Below, piece by piece: positions 1 to 8,976 of a DNA stretch of 64,000 bases; position 1 is the stretch's first letter, and each line of letters opens with the position of its first letter. The stretch covers positions 2,108,001 to 2,172,000 of the forward strand of contig NZ_AP026802.1 in the NCBI RefSeq assembly GCF_033095985.1, given 5' to 3'. Source of the stretch: Xylocopilactobacillus apicola (GTDB lineage Bacteria > Bacillota > Bacilli > Lactobacillales > Lactobacillaceae). Position numbers and translations under genes: made by a program. The notes under the pieces are model-generated. The model saw only the letters and a program-made list of their open reading frames with translations, had not been told where the DNA came from and did not search any database.

Positions 1-1515
1 ATCGGTTCCTGGAATTTTAGCTCCTGGTTCGGGAACAGAAAGTTGTTTAGAAGGATATTGGGATGGATCATAACCAACGAAAATAAAGCTAGAACCTAAG
101 ACCAAATGCTTCAATTTATTTACTTTAAAAAACACCGAATAATTAAACATTTGTGCTCTTCCATTGATGGTAAAATTCCTAATATCAAGTGACTCCAAAT
201 TAGTACAATTTCCAAACATTTCACCTGTAGTAACTACTCTTGAGGTATCAAAATTACTCAAATTTAATTCTTTTAGGGAAGAGCACTTGCTAAACATCGA
301 AGCCATATTTCCTGAATTAGATGTATCAAAACTGCTGACGTCAATCTTCGACAAATTAGAGCATCCATTAAACATCGATTCCATGACTCTTACTTCAGAG
401 GTTGAAAAATTTCTCAAATCTAGCTCGGTCAATGAACTACACATTGCAAACATTGAACCCATATTAGTAACTTTAGAGGTGTTTAAGTTTTTCAAGTTTA
501 AATTAACTAAACTACTACATATAGCAAATAACCCAGACATATTTGTTACTTTAGATGTATCAAAACTTGTGATATCTAAATTTCTCAGTCTTGTACAATT
601 ATAAAACATGGAAATCATATTAGTAACATTGGAGGTATCAAAACTATTAAGATTTAAATCTGTCAAGTAGGAACAATGTGAAAACATATAACTCATATCT
701 GTGACTTTGGATGTATTGAAATTTTTAAGATCGATAGTTGTTTGATATATATTGCCGCAACCATAAAACATATAACTCATATCGGTTACTTTAGAAGTAT
801 CGAAACTGCTAACGTCTAAATTTACTACACCACCGCAGCCGTAAAACATGCCAGACATATTTTGAACATTTGAAGTGTTAAACCTACTAATGTTTAATGA
901 ATGCAAGTAATTCATTGCCTTAAACATATTACTCATGTCAACCACTCGTGATGTATCAAAAGATCGCAAGTCTAAGCTCGATAACCAGTAACAACCTATA
1001 AACATTGAACTCATGTCAGTAACACGGGACGTGTCAAAAGAACTTAAATCTAAATTATTCAACGAATAACAACGTGCAAACATATTACTCATATTGGTTA
1101 CTTTAGAAGTGTTCAAATTATTTAAGCCTTCAATTTGCGTTAACTGCCGAAGTTCTGCAAACAACGAAGACGAATCACTTGCAGCAACTACTCCTGGGTC
1201 AAATTGAATTTTATTTAGCTTATTATAATCGGTACTAAAGCCTATATTTCTAATTCCGCCAGTTCCTAGCTTTCCAGCATGAAAACGCAAGATGTACTGA
1301 CCGTTACTTTGGACGTACTCCCACTTACTTGTTCCCCATACTCCGCTATTAATAATGGTCTCACTTCGAGTCCCGAGAGTACTTGCAGATTTTTGAACGC
1401 TATTGAGCGAATCTACTGATGAATCAGCCTTTACTTCTTGACTAGCTAATCCTAAGCCACAGCCCAATATTAAGGGTGCACTTAAAATCACTAATCTACT
1501 TCTATCTTTTTTCAA
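1..1515 (-). CDS. BspA-like DUF285 repeat surface protein, 3' end outside window
   Basis: The frame is open from a TTG start at 1515 to the window edge (505 codons). TTG is preceded by AGGAGA at good spacing. An N-terminal signal peptide (KKDRSRLVIL..., cleavage near VKAD) is followed by the GVWGTSKWEYVQ block shared with its paralogues. About a dozen leucine-rich units follow, each of about 24 residues and centred on a [MF]SxMFxGC core, which is typical of the BspA/DUF285 family. The visible end (PGAKIPGTD) matches the start of the C-terminal Mub-like region of the neighbours, so that domain should lie outside the window. It starts 32 bp after the stop of the 1548-3674 gene and is probably co-transcribed with it. 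A role in adhesion is inferred from the family. Confidence 0.85.
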   Translation of the reverse strand, partial: MKKDRSRLVILSAPLILGCGLGLASQEVKADSSVDSLNSVQKSASTLGTRSETIINSGVWGTSKWEYVQSNGQYILRFHAGKLGTGGIRNIGFSTDYNKLNKIQFDPGVVAASDSSSLFAELRQLTQIEGLNNLNTSKVTNMSNMFARCYSLNNLDLSSFDTSRVTDMSSMFIGCYWLSSLDLRSFDTSRVVDMSNMFKAMNYLHSLNISRFNTSNVQNMSGMFYGCGGVVNLDVSSFDTSKVTDMSYMFYGCGNIYQTTIDLKNFNTSKVTDMSYMFSHCSYLTDLNLNSFDTSNVTNMISMFYNCTRLRNLDITSFDTSKVTNMSGLFAICSSLVNLNLKNLNTSKVTNMGSMFAMCSSLTELDLRNFSTSEVRVMESMFNGCSNLSKIDVSSFDTSNSGNMASMFSKCSSLKELNLSNFDTSRVVTTGEMFGNCTNLESLDIRNFTINGRAQMFNYSVFFKVNKLKHLVLGSSFIFVGYDPSQYPSKQLSVPEPGAKIPGTD

Positions 1516-1547
1516 ATTATATCTCCTGAGTTCAGCTTCCTTTGATT

Positions 1548-3674
1548 CTAATTTTTTTGCAATTTGACGTTAATCGTAATGACTTGATTCTCACTTCCGT
1601 CAACTGTAATAGTTGTTGGCGGTGTTCCAATTATTTCATAACCACGTGGAACCCGATAACGGACATTAATCACATCGCCCAGGTAACCCATATATTTCTG
1701 AGTTCCAACGGTTCTGCCATCTGCTGAATATTGAATCTCAACCGTAGTTTGGACGTAATCATAGTAAATATCAATCGTACTATCTGCAGTACTACCATCA
1801 ACAGTTTGAGTTTGAACACTGTCTTGCGTTGCTGCACAACCTAAAACCTTTGGCACATCATATTGGTCCCATTGTGCTTTAGACCATTCGCTATATGTCT
1901 TTGAGCCATCAGCGTTAATTGTAACTGTCCGTTGTATTTTAGCAGTTTGCTTAATACTGTTTACAATGTTATCTACTTGATGGAGATTGATTGTCCGGGT
2001 TACTTCCCTAACTTCAACTGAGATATCTGTATCGCTATCCCAATCATAGGTGGTAATTTGATCTCTAACACCCCACACATTGATACATAAATCGTAAGAG
2101 GTATATTTCCAGCCTTGTTGATACCCTTTAGTTGCAACCCAGGTTGAAGTATTAACAATTCTATTAGTTCCAGGTATTTTCGTTCCTTTAGCTGGCACTT
2201 CTTTCAAAAGATTCTTGTTATTGAAAGAAAATCCAGGACCTAAAACTAAATGATTTAAGTCGGGTGTATTATCAAACATATTGTCCATTCCATATTGGGT
2301 AATCACCTTTGTATATAGATTACTTAAATCCAAACTTCTAAGCGATGAACAGTTTTTAAACATCTCCCACGTTTGTTTCAATTTTGGAGTCTTGAAATTG
2401 CTTAAATCAAGGCTGGTCAAAGAAGTACAATCGAAAAACATCTGATTCATCTCAAGAACATTCATTGTATTAAATTTCTGTAAATTCAACTGAGATATCG
2501 ATTTGCATCCAGAAAACATGCGACTCATCGATTTAACATATAGCGTATTAAAGCTGCTTAAATCTATTTGCTTCAATTTACTACAGTCTTTAAACATACT
2601 GTCCATACTAGTTACTCGACGGGTATTAAAACTGCTTAAATCGAGTGAAGCTAAATTAGCACACCCATTAAACATGTTTTCCATGTGACCCGCTCGATCT
2701 GTATGGAAATTACTTAAATCGATGTCAGATAAATTCGAGCAATTGCCAAACATATTACTCATGTTAGTTGCTTTCGGAGCACTAAATTTACTTAAATCAA
2801 GACTAGCTAAACTTGAACATCCAAAAAACATATTACTCAGGTCAGCAGATTTTGTCTCGCCAAACCCACTTAAATTAATATTAGATAAATTTGTACAACC
2901 CGAAAACATATCACTCAAATCATCGGCTTGAGGCACACTAAAACTACTTAGGTCTAAACTAGAGAGATTGGGACAGTTATAAAACATCTTAGAAAAATTA
3001 GTTACTTGACTCGTATTAAAATTCTTTAAGGATAAATCAGTTAGTAACAAACTGTCTTTGAACATAGATTCCATATTGGTTACTTTTGACGTATCAAAGC
3101 TATCAAGATTAAGATCGTAAAGCGAATTACAACCTTCAAACATTCTACTCATATCCGTTACATTGGAAGTATTCATTTCACTAAAATCAAAACTAAATAA
3201 CGACGCACATCCCATAAACATCTTTGACATATTTGTAGTATTTGAAGTATCTAAATTTTCTAATCCGTCAATCTCTGTTAACCAGTTTAGATTACAAAAT
3301 AAATTCGATGAGTCTTCTGGCGCAACAACGCCAGGATCGAACTGTATCTTAGTTATACTACTTACAGAAATAGGATAAGCCGCCATGCTAACAATCGGAT
3401 CTTTTGGTAAAGTACCAGCATGAAATCTCAAAATATAGTCATTTCCGTTTTGGAAATAATCCCATTTGGTAGTTCCCCAAGTCCCACTTTTCAAGAGCAC
3501 TGTTGAAAAATTACCAATTGATATTCCCTTGGTATCAACTTTGGGAGCCAAATTCTCTTGGCTTTCCCCCACTACTTTATCCGGAACCGTATCAGCTTTA
3601 ACTTCACGATTCATCAACGCCAACGGGCACATCAAGCCCGCTACGGAAACACTTAAAATTAATCTTTTGTTCAT
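1548..3674 (-). CDS. BspA-like DUF285 repeat protein, secreted
   Basis: 708 residues. Signal peptide about 1-27 (cleavage VKA|D), then a short conserved block (GTWGTTKWDYF), then about 13 DUF285 units (FNTSKVTNMxxMFxGC pattern). From about residue 545 there is a C-terminal region resembling Mub B2/MucBP modules: TRTINLHQ, then KIQRTVTINADG...WSKAQWDQY, then a RGYEIIG...ITVDG tail. No LPXTG motif, membrane anchor or WxL motif is visible, so retention on the wall, if any, must be by another route. ATG is preceded by AAAGGAAG. First gene of a probable two-gene operon with the partial paralogue at 1-1515. Such proteins usually act in adhesion, but nothing here fixes a ligand. Confidence 0.85.
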   Translation of the reverse strand: MNKRLILSVSVAGLMCPLALMNREVKADTVPDKVVGESQENLAPKVDTKGISIGNFSTVLLKSGTWGTTKWDYFQNGNDYILRFHAGTLPKDPIVSMAAYPISVSSITKIQFDPGVVAPEDSSNLFCNLNWLTEIDGLENLDTSNTTNMSKMFMGCASLFSFDFSEMNTSNVTDMSRMFEGCNSLYDLNLDSFDTSKVTNMESMFKDSLLLTDLSLKNFNTSQVTNFSKMFYNCPNLSSLDLSSFSVPQADDLSDMFSGCTNLSNINLSGFGETKSADLSNMFFGCSSLASLDLSKFSAPKATNMSNMFGNCSNLSDIDLSNFHTDRAGHMENMFNGCANLASLDLSSFNTRRVTSMDSMFKDCSKLKQIDLSSFNTLYVKSMSRMFSGCKSISQLNLQKFNTMNVLEMNQMFFDCTSLTSLDLSNFKTPKLKQTWEMFKNCSSLRSLDLSNLYTKVITQYGMDNMFDNTPDLNHLVLGPGFSFNNKNLLKEVPAKGTKIPGTNRIVNTSTWVATKGYQQGWKYTSYDLCINVWGVRDQITTYDWDSDTDISVEVREVTRTINLHQVDNIVNSIKQTAKIQRTVTINADGSKTYSEWSKAQWDQYDVPKVLGCAATQDSVQTQTVDGSTADSTIDIYYDYVQTTVEIQYSADGRTVGTQKYMGYLGDVINVRYRVPRGYEIIGTPPTTITVDGSENQVITINVKLQKN

Positions 3675-3737
3675 TTATATCTTCCTTTATCTATTTTACT
3701 ATCAAATAGTACCATACTTCATAAAAAAGGAAAACCG

Positions 3738-3776
3738 AACTGAATAAAACTACTAATATTATCATTATATTCAGTT
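3738..3776. promoter_or_regulatory. Inverted repeat upstream of BspA-like operon
   Basis: Arms AACTGAATA (3738-3746) and TATTCAGTT (3768-3776) form a 9-bp perfect inverted repeat with a 21-bp AT-rich gap. A further TATTCAG lies at about 3800. It sits 64-102 bp upstream of the BspA-like start, where a promoter is expected. It could be an operator or an RNA hairpin; there is no direct evidence. Confidence 0.3.
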
Positions 3777-3830
3777 TTATAATATAAATTATTTCGCTTA
3801 TTCAGTAATATCTGGAAATGATCAAAACAC

Positions 3831-3856
3831 AAAAAAAGACCAACTTTCGTTGATCA
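3831..3856 (-). terminator. Intrinsic terminator of the WxL gene
   Basis: Read leftward: GATCAAC, GAAA loop, GTTGGTC, then a run of seven T. It lies about 20 bp after the stop of the WxL gene. Confidence 0.8.
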
Positions 3857-3874
3857 AATTCTTTTAATTAGCTA

Positions 3875-4714
3875 TTAAACACTAGCAGTTAAAGTCCAAG
3901 TAATTGGAGCTGAGTAAGATCCATCAGCTACTCCTGCCGGAATCTTCAAACTTGCAGTTTGAGCAGTGTGATAAAGAGCTTGAGTCGTTCCAGCACCTGT
4001 ACCAGCAGCTGCAACCCAAACATCAACTGCAGTACCATTACCAGCAGTACCTGATTCAACTGTAATAGGACTTGCTGTAGGTCCTGAACCTGTTGGAGCA
4101 GCATTAGAAGCCACAAAACCAGTAGCAGGTACGAAACTCTGTGTGCCAGTATCTACAACTTTTTGTGCAGCTGCGCCACGGTTTAACTTCAAAACCCAAG
4201 CAGATCCAGCACCACCATCAGTTCCATTACCATTTTTAAATTCACCTAATGAAACTTGTAACTTCCAACCACCAATAGGAGTTTTAGCAGCGTTAACGCC
4301 ACCGCCGTTACCACCGCCGTTACCACTACTTTTACGTGAATCCATTACTTCGAGGAATCCATCCGGGTTATTAGTACTACCATCGTAATCCTGACCAGCT
4401 GAACCTGGACCACCTTGAGTATTATCATACAAGTTAGTCGTTCCACCTTCAAATGAACTCATGAAGTTAAGGTTAGGTACCCGGTTTAATTGCAAGAATC
4501 CTGTCTTGACAACAACAGATGCAACTGACCAAGCCTTAGCAGTACCAGTACTAGCATTTTGACTGTTCGAAGTGAAAACTGGTAAAGTTTGACCACTATC
4601 TGCTGATGTTCCAGCAGAATCATATCCACCAGCTGCAAATACTGATGAAACAGGTGCCATTACGCCAGCTAATACGCCAGCAGTAGCTAATAAAGATTTT
4701 TTATTAAAATTCAT
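3875..4714 (-). CDS. WxL domain surface protein
   Basis: 279 residues. Signal peptide about 1-27 (SSVFA|A). The C-terminal half carries the two family motifs, W150-K-L (GGWKLQVSLG) and W273-T-L close to the C-terminus (ITWTLTASV), which mediate non-covalent binding to peptidoglycan in this family. A Gly/Asn-rich loop (about 130-140) precedes the first motif. ATG follows GGGAGGAG. The upstream gene on the same strand encodes a small sortase-anchored protein, the pairing seen in Csc/WxL clusters; the usual large DUF916 partner is absent from the window. Confidence 0.9.
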   Translation of the reverse strand: MNFNKKSLLATAGVLAGVMAPVSSVFAAGGYDSAGTSADSGQTLPVFTSNSQNASTGTAKAWSVASVVVKTGFLQLNRVPNLNFMSSFEGGTTNLYDNTQGGPGSAGQDYDGSTNNPDGFLEVMDSRKSSGNGGGNGGGVNAAKTPIGGWKLQVSLGEFKNGNGTDGGAGSAWVLKLNRGAAAQKVVDTGTQSFVPATGFVASNAAPTGSGPTASPITVESGTAGNGTAVDVWVAAAGTGAGTTQALYHTAQTASLKIPAGVADGSYSAPITWTLTASV

Positions 4715-4747
4715 TGTATTCTCCTCCCAAATGAGAAATATAATATT

Positions 4748-4765
4748 CGTAAGTACTTACTTACG
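4748..4765. promoter_or_regulatory. 18-bp near-palindrome upstream of WxL gene
   Basis: CGTAAGTA-CT-TACTTACG, two perfect 8-bp arms, centred about 42 bp upstream of the WxL start. It could be an operator or an mRNA leader hairpin. Confidence 0.35.
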
Positions 4766-4853
4766 TTAAACAACTTACATTAAGAATCATATCACTAATC
4801 TCAATGTTTAGACTTCAAAAACAAATAATTTTTTTGTTTTTTTTGCCTTTTTA

Positions 4854-5255
4854 CTAAAGAAGATCGTATTTCTTCTTAGTGACTAACAAACCAAAAGATC
4901 CGACAATCAATGTTGCTCCAATAATTGGTAGTGCTGTGTTAATACCATCAGAGGTCTGAGGTAAAGTACCAGTGCTAGTATTCTGCACTTGAACTCCTCC
5001 CTCGCCTGTTGGCATCTTTGGCACTTCATCTGTCTTGGGCTGGTCATAGTGCTTCGAGTTATCGACTTTAACTAATATCGTAGAGTCATCATTTTTCGTA
5101 CTATAACTGCCTGTTACATTCTGAGCATCTTTATCATTAAGAAGAGATTTCGCGAAACTACTCTTCGTAACAGTAAAGGCGGTTAAACCAAAAACCAGGG
5201 TTCCAGCAACAATGATCTTACGCATTCTAATGGATGCTTTCTTAGTGAAAATCAT
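4854..5255 (-). CDS. Small sortase-anchored protein of WxL locus (CscD-like)
   Basis: 133 residues. N-terminal signal sequence (about 10-36), a short polar middle, then LPQTS at 98-102, a hydrophobic segment and a KKK tail: a cell-wall sorting signal in which the usual fifth Gly is Ser. Size and position next to a WxL protein match the short LPXTG partner of Csc clusters. The start is set by GGGGAGG six bases before ATG; an internal Met at 11 is less likely. Function beyond surface display is unknown. Confidence 0.75.
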   Translation of the reverse strand: MIFTKKASIRMRKIIVAGTLVFGLTAFTVTKSSFAKSLLNDKDAQNVTGSYSTKNDDSTILVKVDNSKHYDQPKTDEVPKMPTGEGGVQVQNTSTGTLPQTSDGINTALPIIGATLIVGSFGLLVTKKKYDLL

Positions 5256-5355
5256 CGAGTGCCTCCCCTCATTGATTTATTGTCACAAGTAAATTATAAC
5301 AACCAAAGTTCATTTATTAAACCAGAATTTAATAAACAATTTTTGTTTTTTGAAT

Positions 5356-7479
5356 TTATTTGAGTGGAAATTCAGCTAAAGCCCCGTCAGACAAGGATTC
5401 TTCTTTTCCATTAAATAAAATTGTCAAATTTGCGCCCTCTTTAATAGAAATCGTGCAAGAATTCGATTCTACTCTGATTTCTAACGTTCGCCCTTGAAAT
5501 ACCACTGGGACTTGATAACTAAGCAGCTCCTCTGGCAGTTGCGGTTCCAGTGCGAGCATGCCATCCTTAACCGCTAGACCTAAGAGTCCGTGCGTGATCG
5601 CAAGGCGTGTCGACGCTGCTTTACTCATCGTAATTGCCTCGAAGTGCTCATTATTGGCTTGTAGCAATTCGATTGACTGCCCAAGTTCTCCTGCCAAAGC
5701 AGCAGTCATTGCTGTTAAATTTCGTGAAATTTCAGTTGCGTGCACGAGATATTTCTGATAGAAATTATAATTTTCTTTAATTTCTGCCGTTTTAAATCCC
5801 TGTGGTGCATAATAGAACGCCCAGAAAACATCCGGCTGCTCAGCAATTGGCGCACGTCCCAAGCGATCGAGCGTCCACTTCTCTTCAACTGGCTGATCAA
5901 AGATCGTAAGCTTCTCGGCTGTCAGATTCAAATCTTTTTGGCTGAATCCGTCGTCCTGCAATTTGATTTTGTCTGATTCAGGCAATTCAATCTTGGCTGC
6001 CAAATCCTGCAGCTCAGCGGTCAATTCTTCATCGAACTCCTCAGGAATCGTCGCCAGGATATAATTCAAATCCCACTGGAGCATGTAATTGGTCAGCCAA
6101 TTATTGTTGACATTGAATTCATATTCGTCTGGTCCAGTGACACTTAAGATCACGTACTTCTGGCGATTCTCGGCGTACTGCGCACGATAATGCCAGAAAT
6201 TAGCGATCGCAACCAACAATTCTTTTCCCGTGCTTTGAAGCCACGCTTGATCATCTGTAAAGTTCACATATTGTGCGATCGCAAATACCAGTGCTGCGCT
6301 GCGATGAACGCTAAATAGCGCCTGTTCACTCGAATTTTCGTGCCCATCAAAGGTCACCTCAGGCAAGAAAGCACCCACTGAGCCAGTCAACTTGGCGTTC
6401 TCCATCATAAGCGGCAGCTGCTTAGCTCGCAAGTTTAATAGCTCAAGCGCTGCATCTGATTGACCGGTCTCTAACAAGGCTGGCACAACAAAAGCATCAT
6501 TTAGCCAACTTTGCGGAGTGAGAACCGCCAAATTCGCCAAAAACCGATAATTATCTGCCCGCACAATTTGTTGGAGCTGATCATTGCCGGTGATCACCAG
6601 ATCGGTTTTCTCATATTTTTTCGCCCAAGCATCGGCATTGATTGCCAGCAGATCTTCAAAAGCGAAGTTGTCCATCTCATTGCTGCGTGCTGCCAATTGT
6701 GCGCTGATTTCGTGATCGGACGAATACTTAAGCGACGTGGCAACAACAACTCGCTTCTCAAAGAAAGTCGACTCAGCTGGCTGGAGCGTGCCTCGAAACC
6801 AATTTTCTGCCCGATAATTTGAATATTCAGGATTGACAACTGCCCGCAAGCTCGTCAAATGATGTGCCTCCGCGCCCGCCATAAAGCGTGGCGTGCCAAA
6901 CTGATTAGCTCGCATGATCATGAGCATCGATCCCATTGACCGCTCAGTTGTCGTCGATAAGATCTCCCACTCTGGGTCGACGGTCGCTTCATTCTGATAA
7001 GAATCCAGGCTCGCATGAATCTCAACTTCGCTTGGTCTCGAACCCAAATTTTCCAATTTGACACGTTCAGTCAATAAATCTGGCATCGCAACGCTTAAGA
7101 AGCGCTCAAACTGCAGCCGAACTTTTAAATTACTGCGAGTTACTACGAATGAGCGAGTCAAGAGCCCTTGATGCAGATCAAGATCAATTATAAAATCGCT
7201 AATCTCGTCTTCCTGCCAATTGATCGGCTGGTCGTTCAAATAAATTTCAATTTTCTTAAGATCGAGAAATCCTGGCTGATAACCTTCATAGCCGCAAGCT
7301 GTATCAGCTGCTCGACTGTTCCAAATATTTTGTAATTTCACAAATGTGGGCTGCTCTTCAAAGCTCCCATCAAGCTCCATCACTGAATTAGTAAGCGTTA
7401 AAGCTTTTTGATAATCGCCAGTTTCGTCCCATTTATTCGTTATTAAATGCCACGGATCGACTTCAAACAAATTACTCAT
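5356..7479 (-). CDS. GH65 phosphorylase homologue with active-site deletion
   Basis: 707 residues. It opens with the FEVDPWHLITNKWD block and carries VTGPDEYEFNVNNNWLTN, in which Glu452 matches the catalytic acid of maltose-phosphorylase-type GH65 enzymes. However, the family segment with the RGLTGEGYRG...FWD / GFTGEKYGG...YWDTE motif (substrate-binding loop) is missing: the sequence passes from NYRFLANLAVLTP directly to WLNDAFVVPALL. The protein is about 45 residues shorter than typical maltose phosphorylases. The frame is intact with a good RBS (AGAGGG), so it is probably expressed. It stands alone between the WxL locus and a small secreted protein, with no transporter beside it. Maltose phosphorolysis is therefore doubtful; altered specificity or loss of catalysis are both possible. 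Confidence 0.8.
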   Translation of the reverse strand: MSNLFEVDPWHLITNKWDETGDYQKALTLTNSVMELDGSFEEQPTFVKLQNIWNSRAADTACGYEGYQPGFLDLKKIEIYLNDQPINWQEDEISDFIIDLDLHQGLLTRSFVVTRSNLKVRLQFERFLSVAMPDLLTERVKLENLGSRPSEVEIHASLDSYQNEATVDPEWEILSTTTERSMGSMLMIMRANQFGTPRFMAGAEAHHLTSLRAVVNPEYSNYRAENWFRGTLQPAESTFFEKRVVVATSLKYSSDHEISAQLAARSNEMDNFAFEDLLAINADAWAKKYEKTDLVITGNDQLQQIVRADNYRFLANLAVLTPQSWLNDAFVVPALLETGQSDAALELLNLRAKQLPLMMENAKLTGSVGAFLPEVTFDGHENSSEQALFSVHRSAALVFAIAQYVNFTDDQAWLQSTGKELLVAIANFWHYRAQYAENRQKYVILSVTGPDEYEFNVNNNWLTNYMLQWDLNYILATIPEEFDEELTAELQDLAAKIELPESDKIKLQDDGFSQKDLNLTAEKLTIFDQPVEEKWTLDRLGRAPIAEQPDVFWAFYYAPQGFKTAEIKENYNFYQKYLVHATEISRNLTAMTAALAGELGQSIELLQANNEHFEAITMSKAASTRLAITHGLLGLAVKDGMLALEPQLPEELLSYQVPVVFQGRTLEIRVESNSCTISIKEGANLTILFNGKEESLSDGALAEFPLK

Positions 7480-7636
7480 TTTTACCCTCTCTTGGTCATA
7501 ATTCTGTCTTTTATTTTACCATGCCTAGATTTTCAACACCGAAAATTTAAATGATCGTACTTTTTCGTTCATTATTTCTTAGAAATTATTGGCTATGATG
7601 ATTAAGTCAACAAAATTAATAGCGAGGAATTAGAAA

Positions 7637-8071
7637 ATGAACTCATTAAAGAGAATCTTAACCATTACTAGTGCAATTATTACTTTCACTGGCGCAACAA
7701 CTTTTAGCGCCATTAACGTGTCCGCCGTGAGCAAAATGCCCGTCGTCATTCGCGTTCAGGGTCAAACTTTCTTCATTGATCGACCGCAAGAAGTGAAACG
7801 ATCCGACGTGGCGACTGGGATTCGGCTGCCTGCCAACTTGAAACCTGGCACGCTCGTTAAAGTGCTCGATGAACAGGAAAGGGAAGTTGCGGTGTTTCAA
7901 ATAAATGACGACGATGCCCGAGAGCGCATTCTGATTTCCCCGAGATTTGAAGCGGGACAGAGTTATGGCATTCAACTTGCTGGCAATCGGCGCCACTTCA
8001 AGGCTGAAAGAATCAAACTGCCCGCTGCCGCCAATTTTCTAAAGGAAGATGAACAAAGCAAACAACGTTAA
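7637..8071 (+). CDS. Small secreted protein of unknown function
   Basis: 144 residues with a signal peptide (about 1-30, ending INVSA|VS) and a compact basic domain without recognised motifs. ATG is preceded by GAGGAA. It sits 85 bp upstream of sortase A on the same strand and lacks a sorting motif itself. I do not recognise the family. Confidence 0.6.
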   Translation: MNSLKRILTITSAIITFTGATTFSAINVSAVSKMPVVIRVQGQTFFIDRPQEVKRSDVATGIRLPANLKPGTLVKVLDEQEREVAVFQINDDDARERILISPRFEAGQSYGIQLAGNRRHFKAERIKLPAAANFLKEDEQSKQR

Positions 8072-8095
8072 AATGCAGCGATTAGAAAAAACTTT

Positions 8096-8124
8096 TTGAA
8101 TTCTTGCTCGGCGATTAATAATCT
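8096..8124 (+). promoter_or_regulatory. Candidate srtA promoter
   Basis: TTGAAT, 17-bp spacer, TAATCT, about 33 bp before the sortase start. A reasonable vegetative promoter by eye. Confidence 0.35.
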
Positions 8125-8156
8125 CTATGTTAAAATAAGCGCATAGGAGAAACAAA

Positions 8157-8843
8157 TTGATAAAAAAAAGACGTCGCTTAAATTGGGTTATTAATATCCT
8201 AATTTTTATAATGCTTATTTTGGGCTTGGTCTTAATCTTTAATGAGCAACTTAAAGTGTACTCAATTGAACAGATGACCAACAATACAATGAAGAAAATA
8301 AATCGTGAGCAAATTCAAAAAGCCAAGAATGCGAAGGCTACCTATGATTTTAAGCAGGTGAAAGCTCTCAGCGCCAGCACCGTCACGATGACGATGATCA
8401 AAGGTCAAGAAGCGCCGACAATCGGAAAGATGTCGATTCCTTCTGTCGGCTTGAAGCTGCCCGTTCTAAAGGGGCTTGACAATTATAACTTGTCGCTTGG
8501 CGCTGGCACGATGAAAGCTGATCAAGAAATGGGCAAGGGCAATTACGCACTGGCGGGTCACTACATGACCAACCAAGGCGTACTATTCTCTCCTCTTAAG
8601 AATGTTTCCAACGGTGATTATATCTACCTCACTAACATGAAGCGTGTTTATAAGTACAAGGTGTACTACAAGAAGATTATTAATAAGACAGATGTAAATT
8701 GGATTTACGATAGTAAAGGAGAAGTCACCCTGACGCTGATCACTTGTGCCTCCCCAACCGAGGGCGAGGTTGACCGAATTATGGTACGGGCCACCTTCCA
8801 AGGCGATGGTCCTTACGATGAACAAAGCGCAAAGCTGTTTTAG
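8157..8843 (+). CDS. srtA: Class A sortase
   Basis: 228 residues, TTG start with AGGAGA six bases upstream. A single N-terminal membrane segment (about 10-28) is followed by an extracytoplasmic sortase domain. Catalytic residues are visible: His135 in LAGHYM, Cys197 in TLITC and Arg207 in EVDRIMV. It would cleave sorting signals and join proteins to peptidoglycan. Candidate substrates in the window carry non-standard motifs (LPQTS at 4854-5255, LPQLG at 14817-19349), which suggests relaxed specificity at positions 4 and 5 or another sortase elsewhere. Confidence 0.93.
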   Translation: MIKKRRRLNWVINILIFIMLILGLVLIFNEQLKVYSIEQMTNNTMKKINREQIQKAKNAKATYDFKQVKALSASTVTMTMIKGQEAPTIGKMSIPSVGLKLPVLKGLDNYNLSLGAGTMKADQEMGKGNYALAGHYMTNQGVLFSPLKNVSNGDYIYLTNMKRVYKYKVYYKKIINKTDVNWIYDSKGEVTLTLITCASPTEGEVDRIMVRATFQGDGPYDEQSAKLF

Positions 8844-8913
8844 AAGTTGTTGACAGATTTTGAAAGTTATTCTAGGATTAATCCATAACAGAAAGTTATT
8901 CATATGAGTAAAG

Positions 8914-8939
8914 ATAGACGCTGGCACGTCTATTTTTTT
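8914..8939 (+). terminator. Intrinsic terminator after srtA
   Basis: ATAGACG, CTGGCA loop, CGTCTAT, then T run; about 70 bp downstream of the sortase stop. Confidence 0.85.
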
Positions 8940-8943
8940 GCTC

Positions 8944-8971
8944 AAAAAAAAACGCTGAGGTTCAGCGTTTT
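8944..8971 (-). terminator. Intrinsic terminator of the 8977-10935 gene
   Basis: Read leftward: AACGCTGA, short loop, TCAGCGTT, then a run of T; immediately after the stop of the BspA-like gene. Confidence 0.85.
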
Positions 8972-8976
8972 CGATT

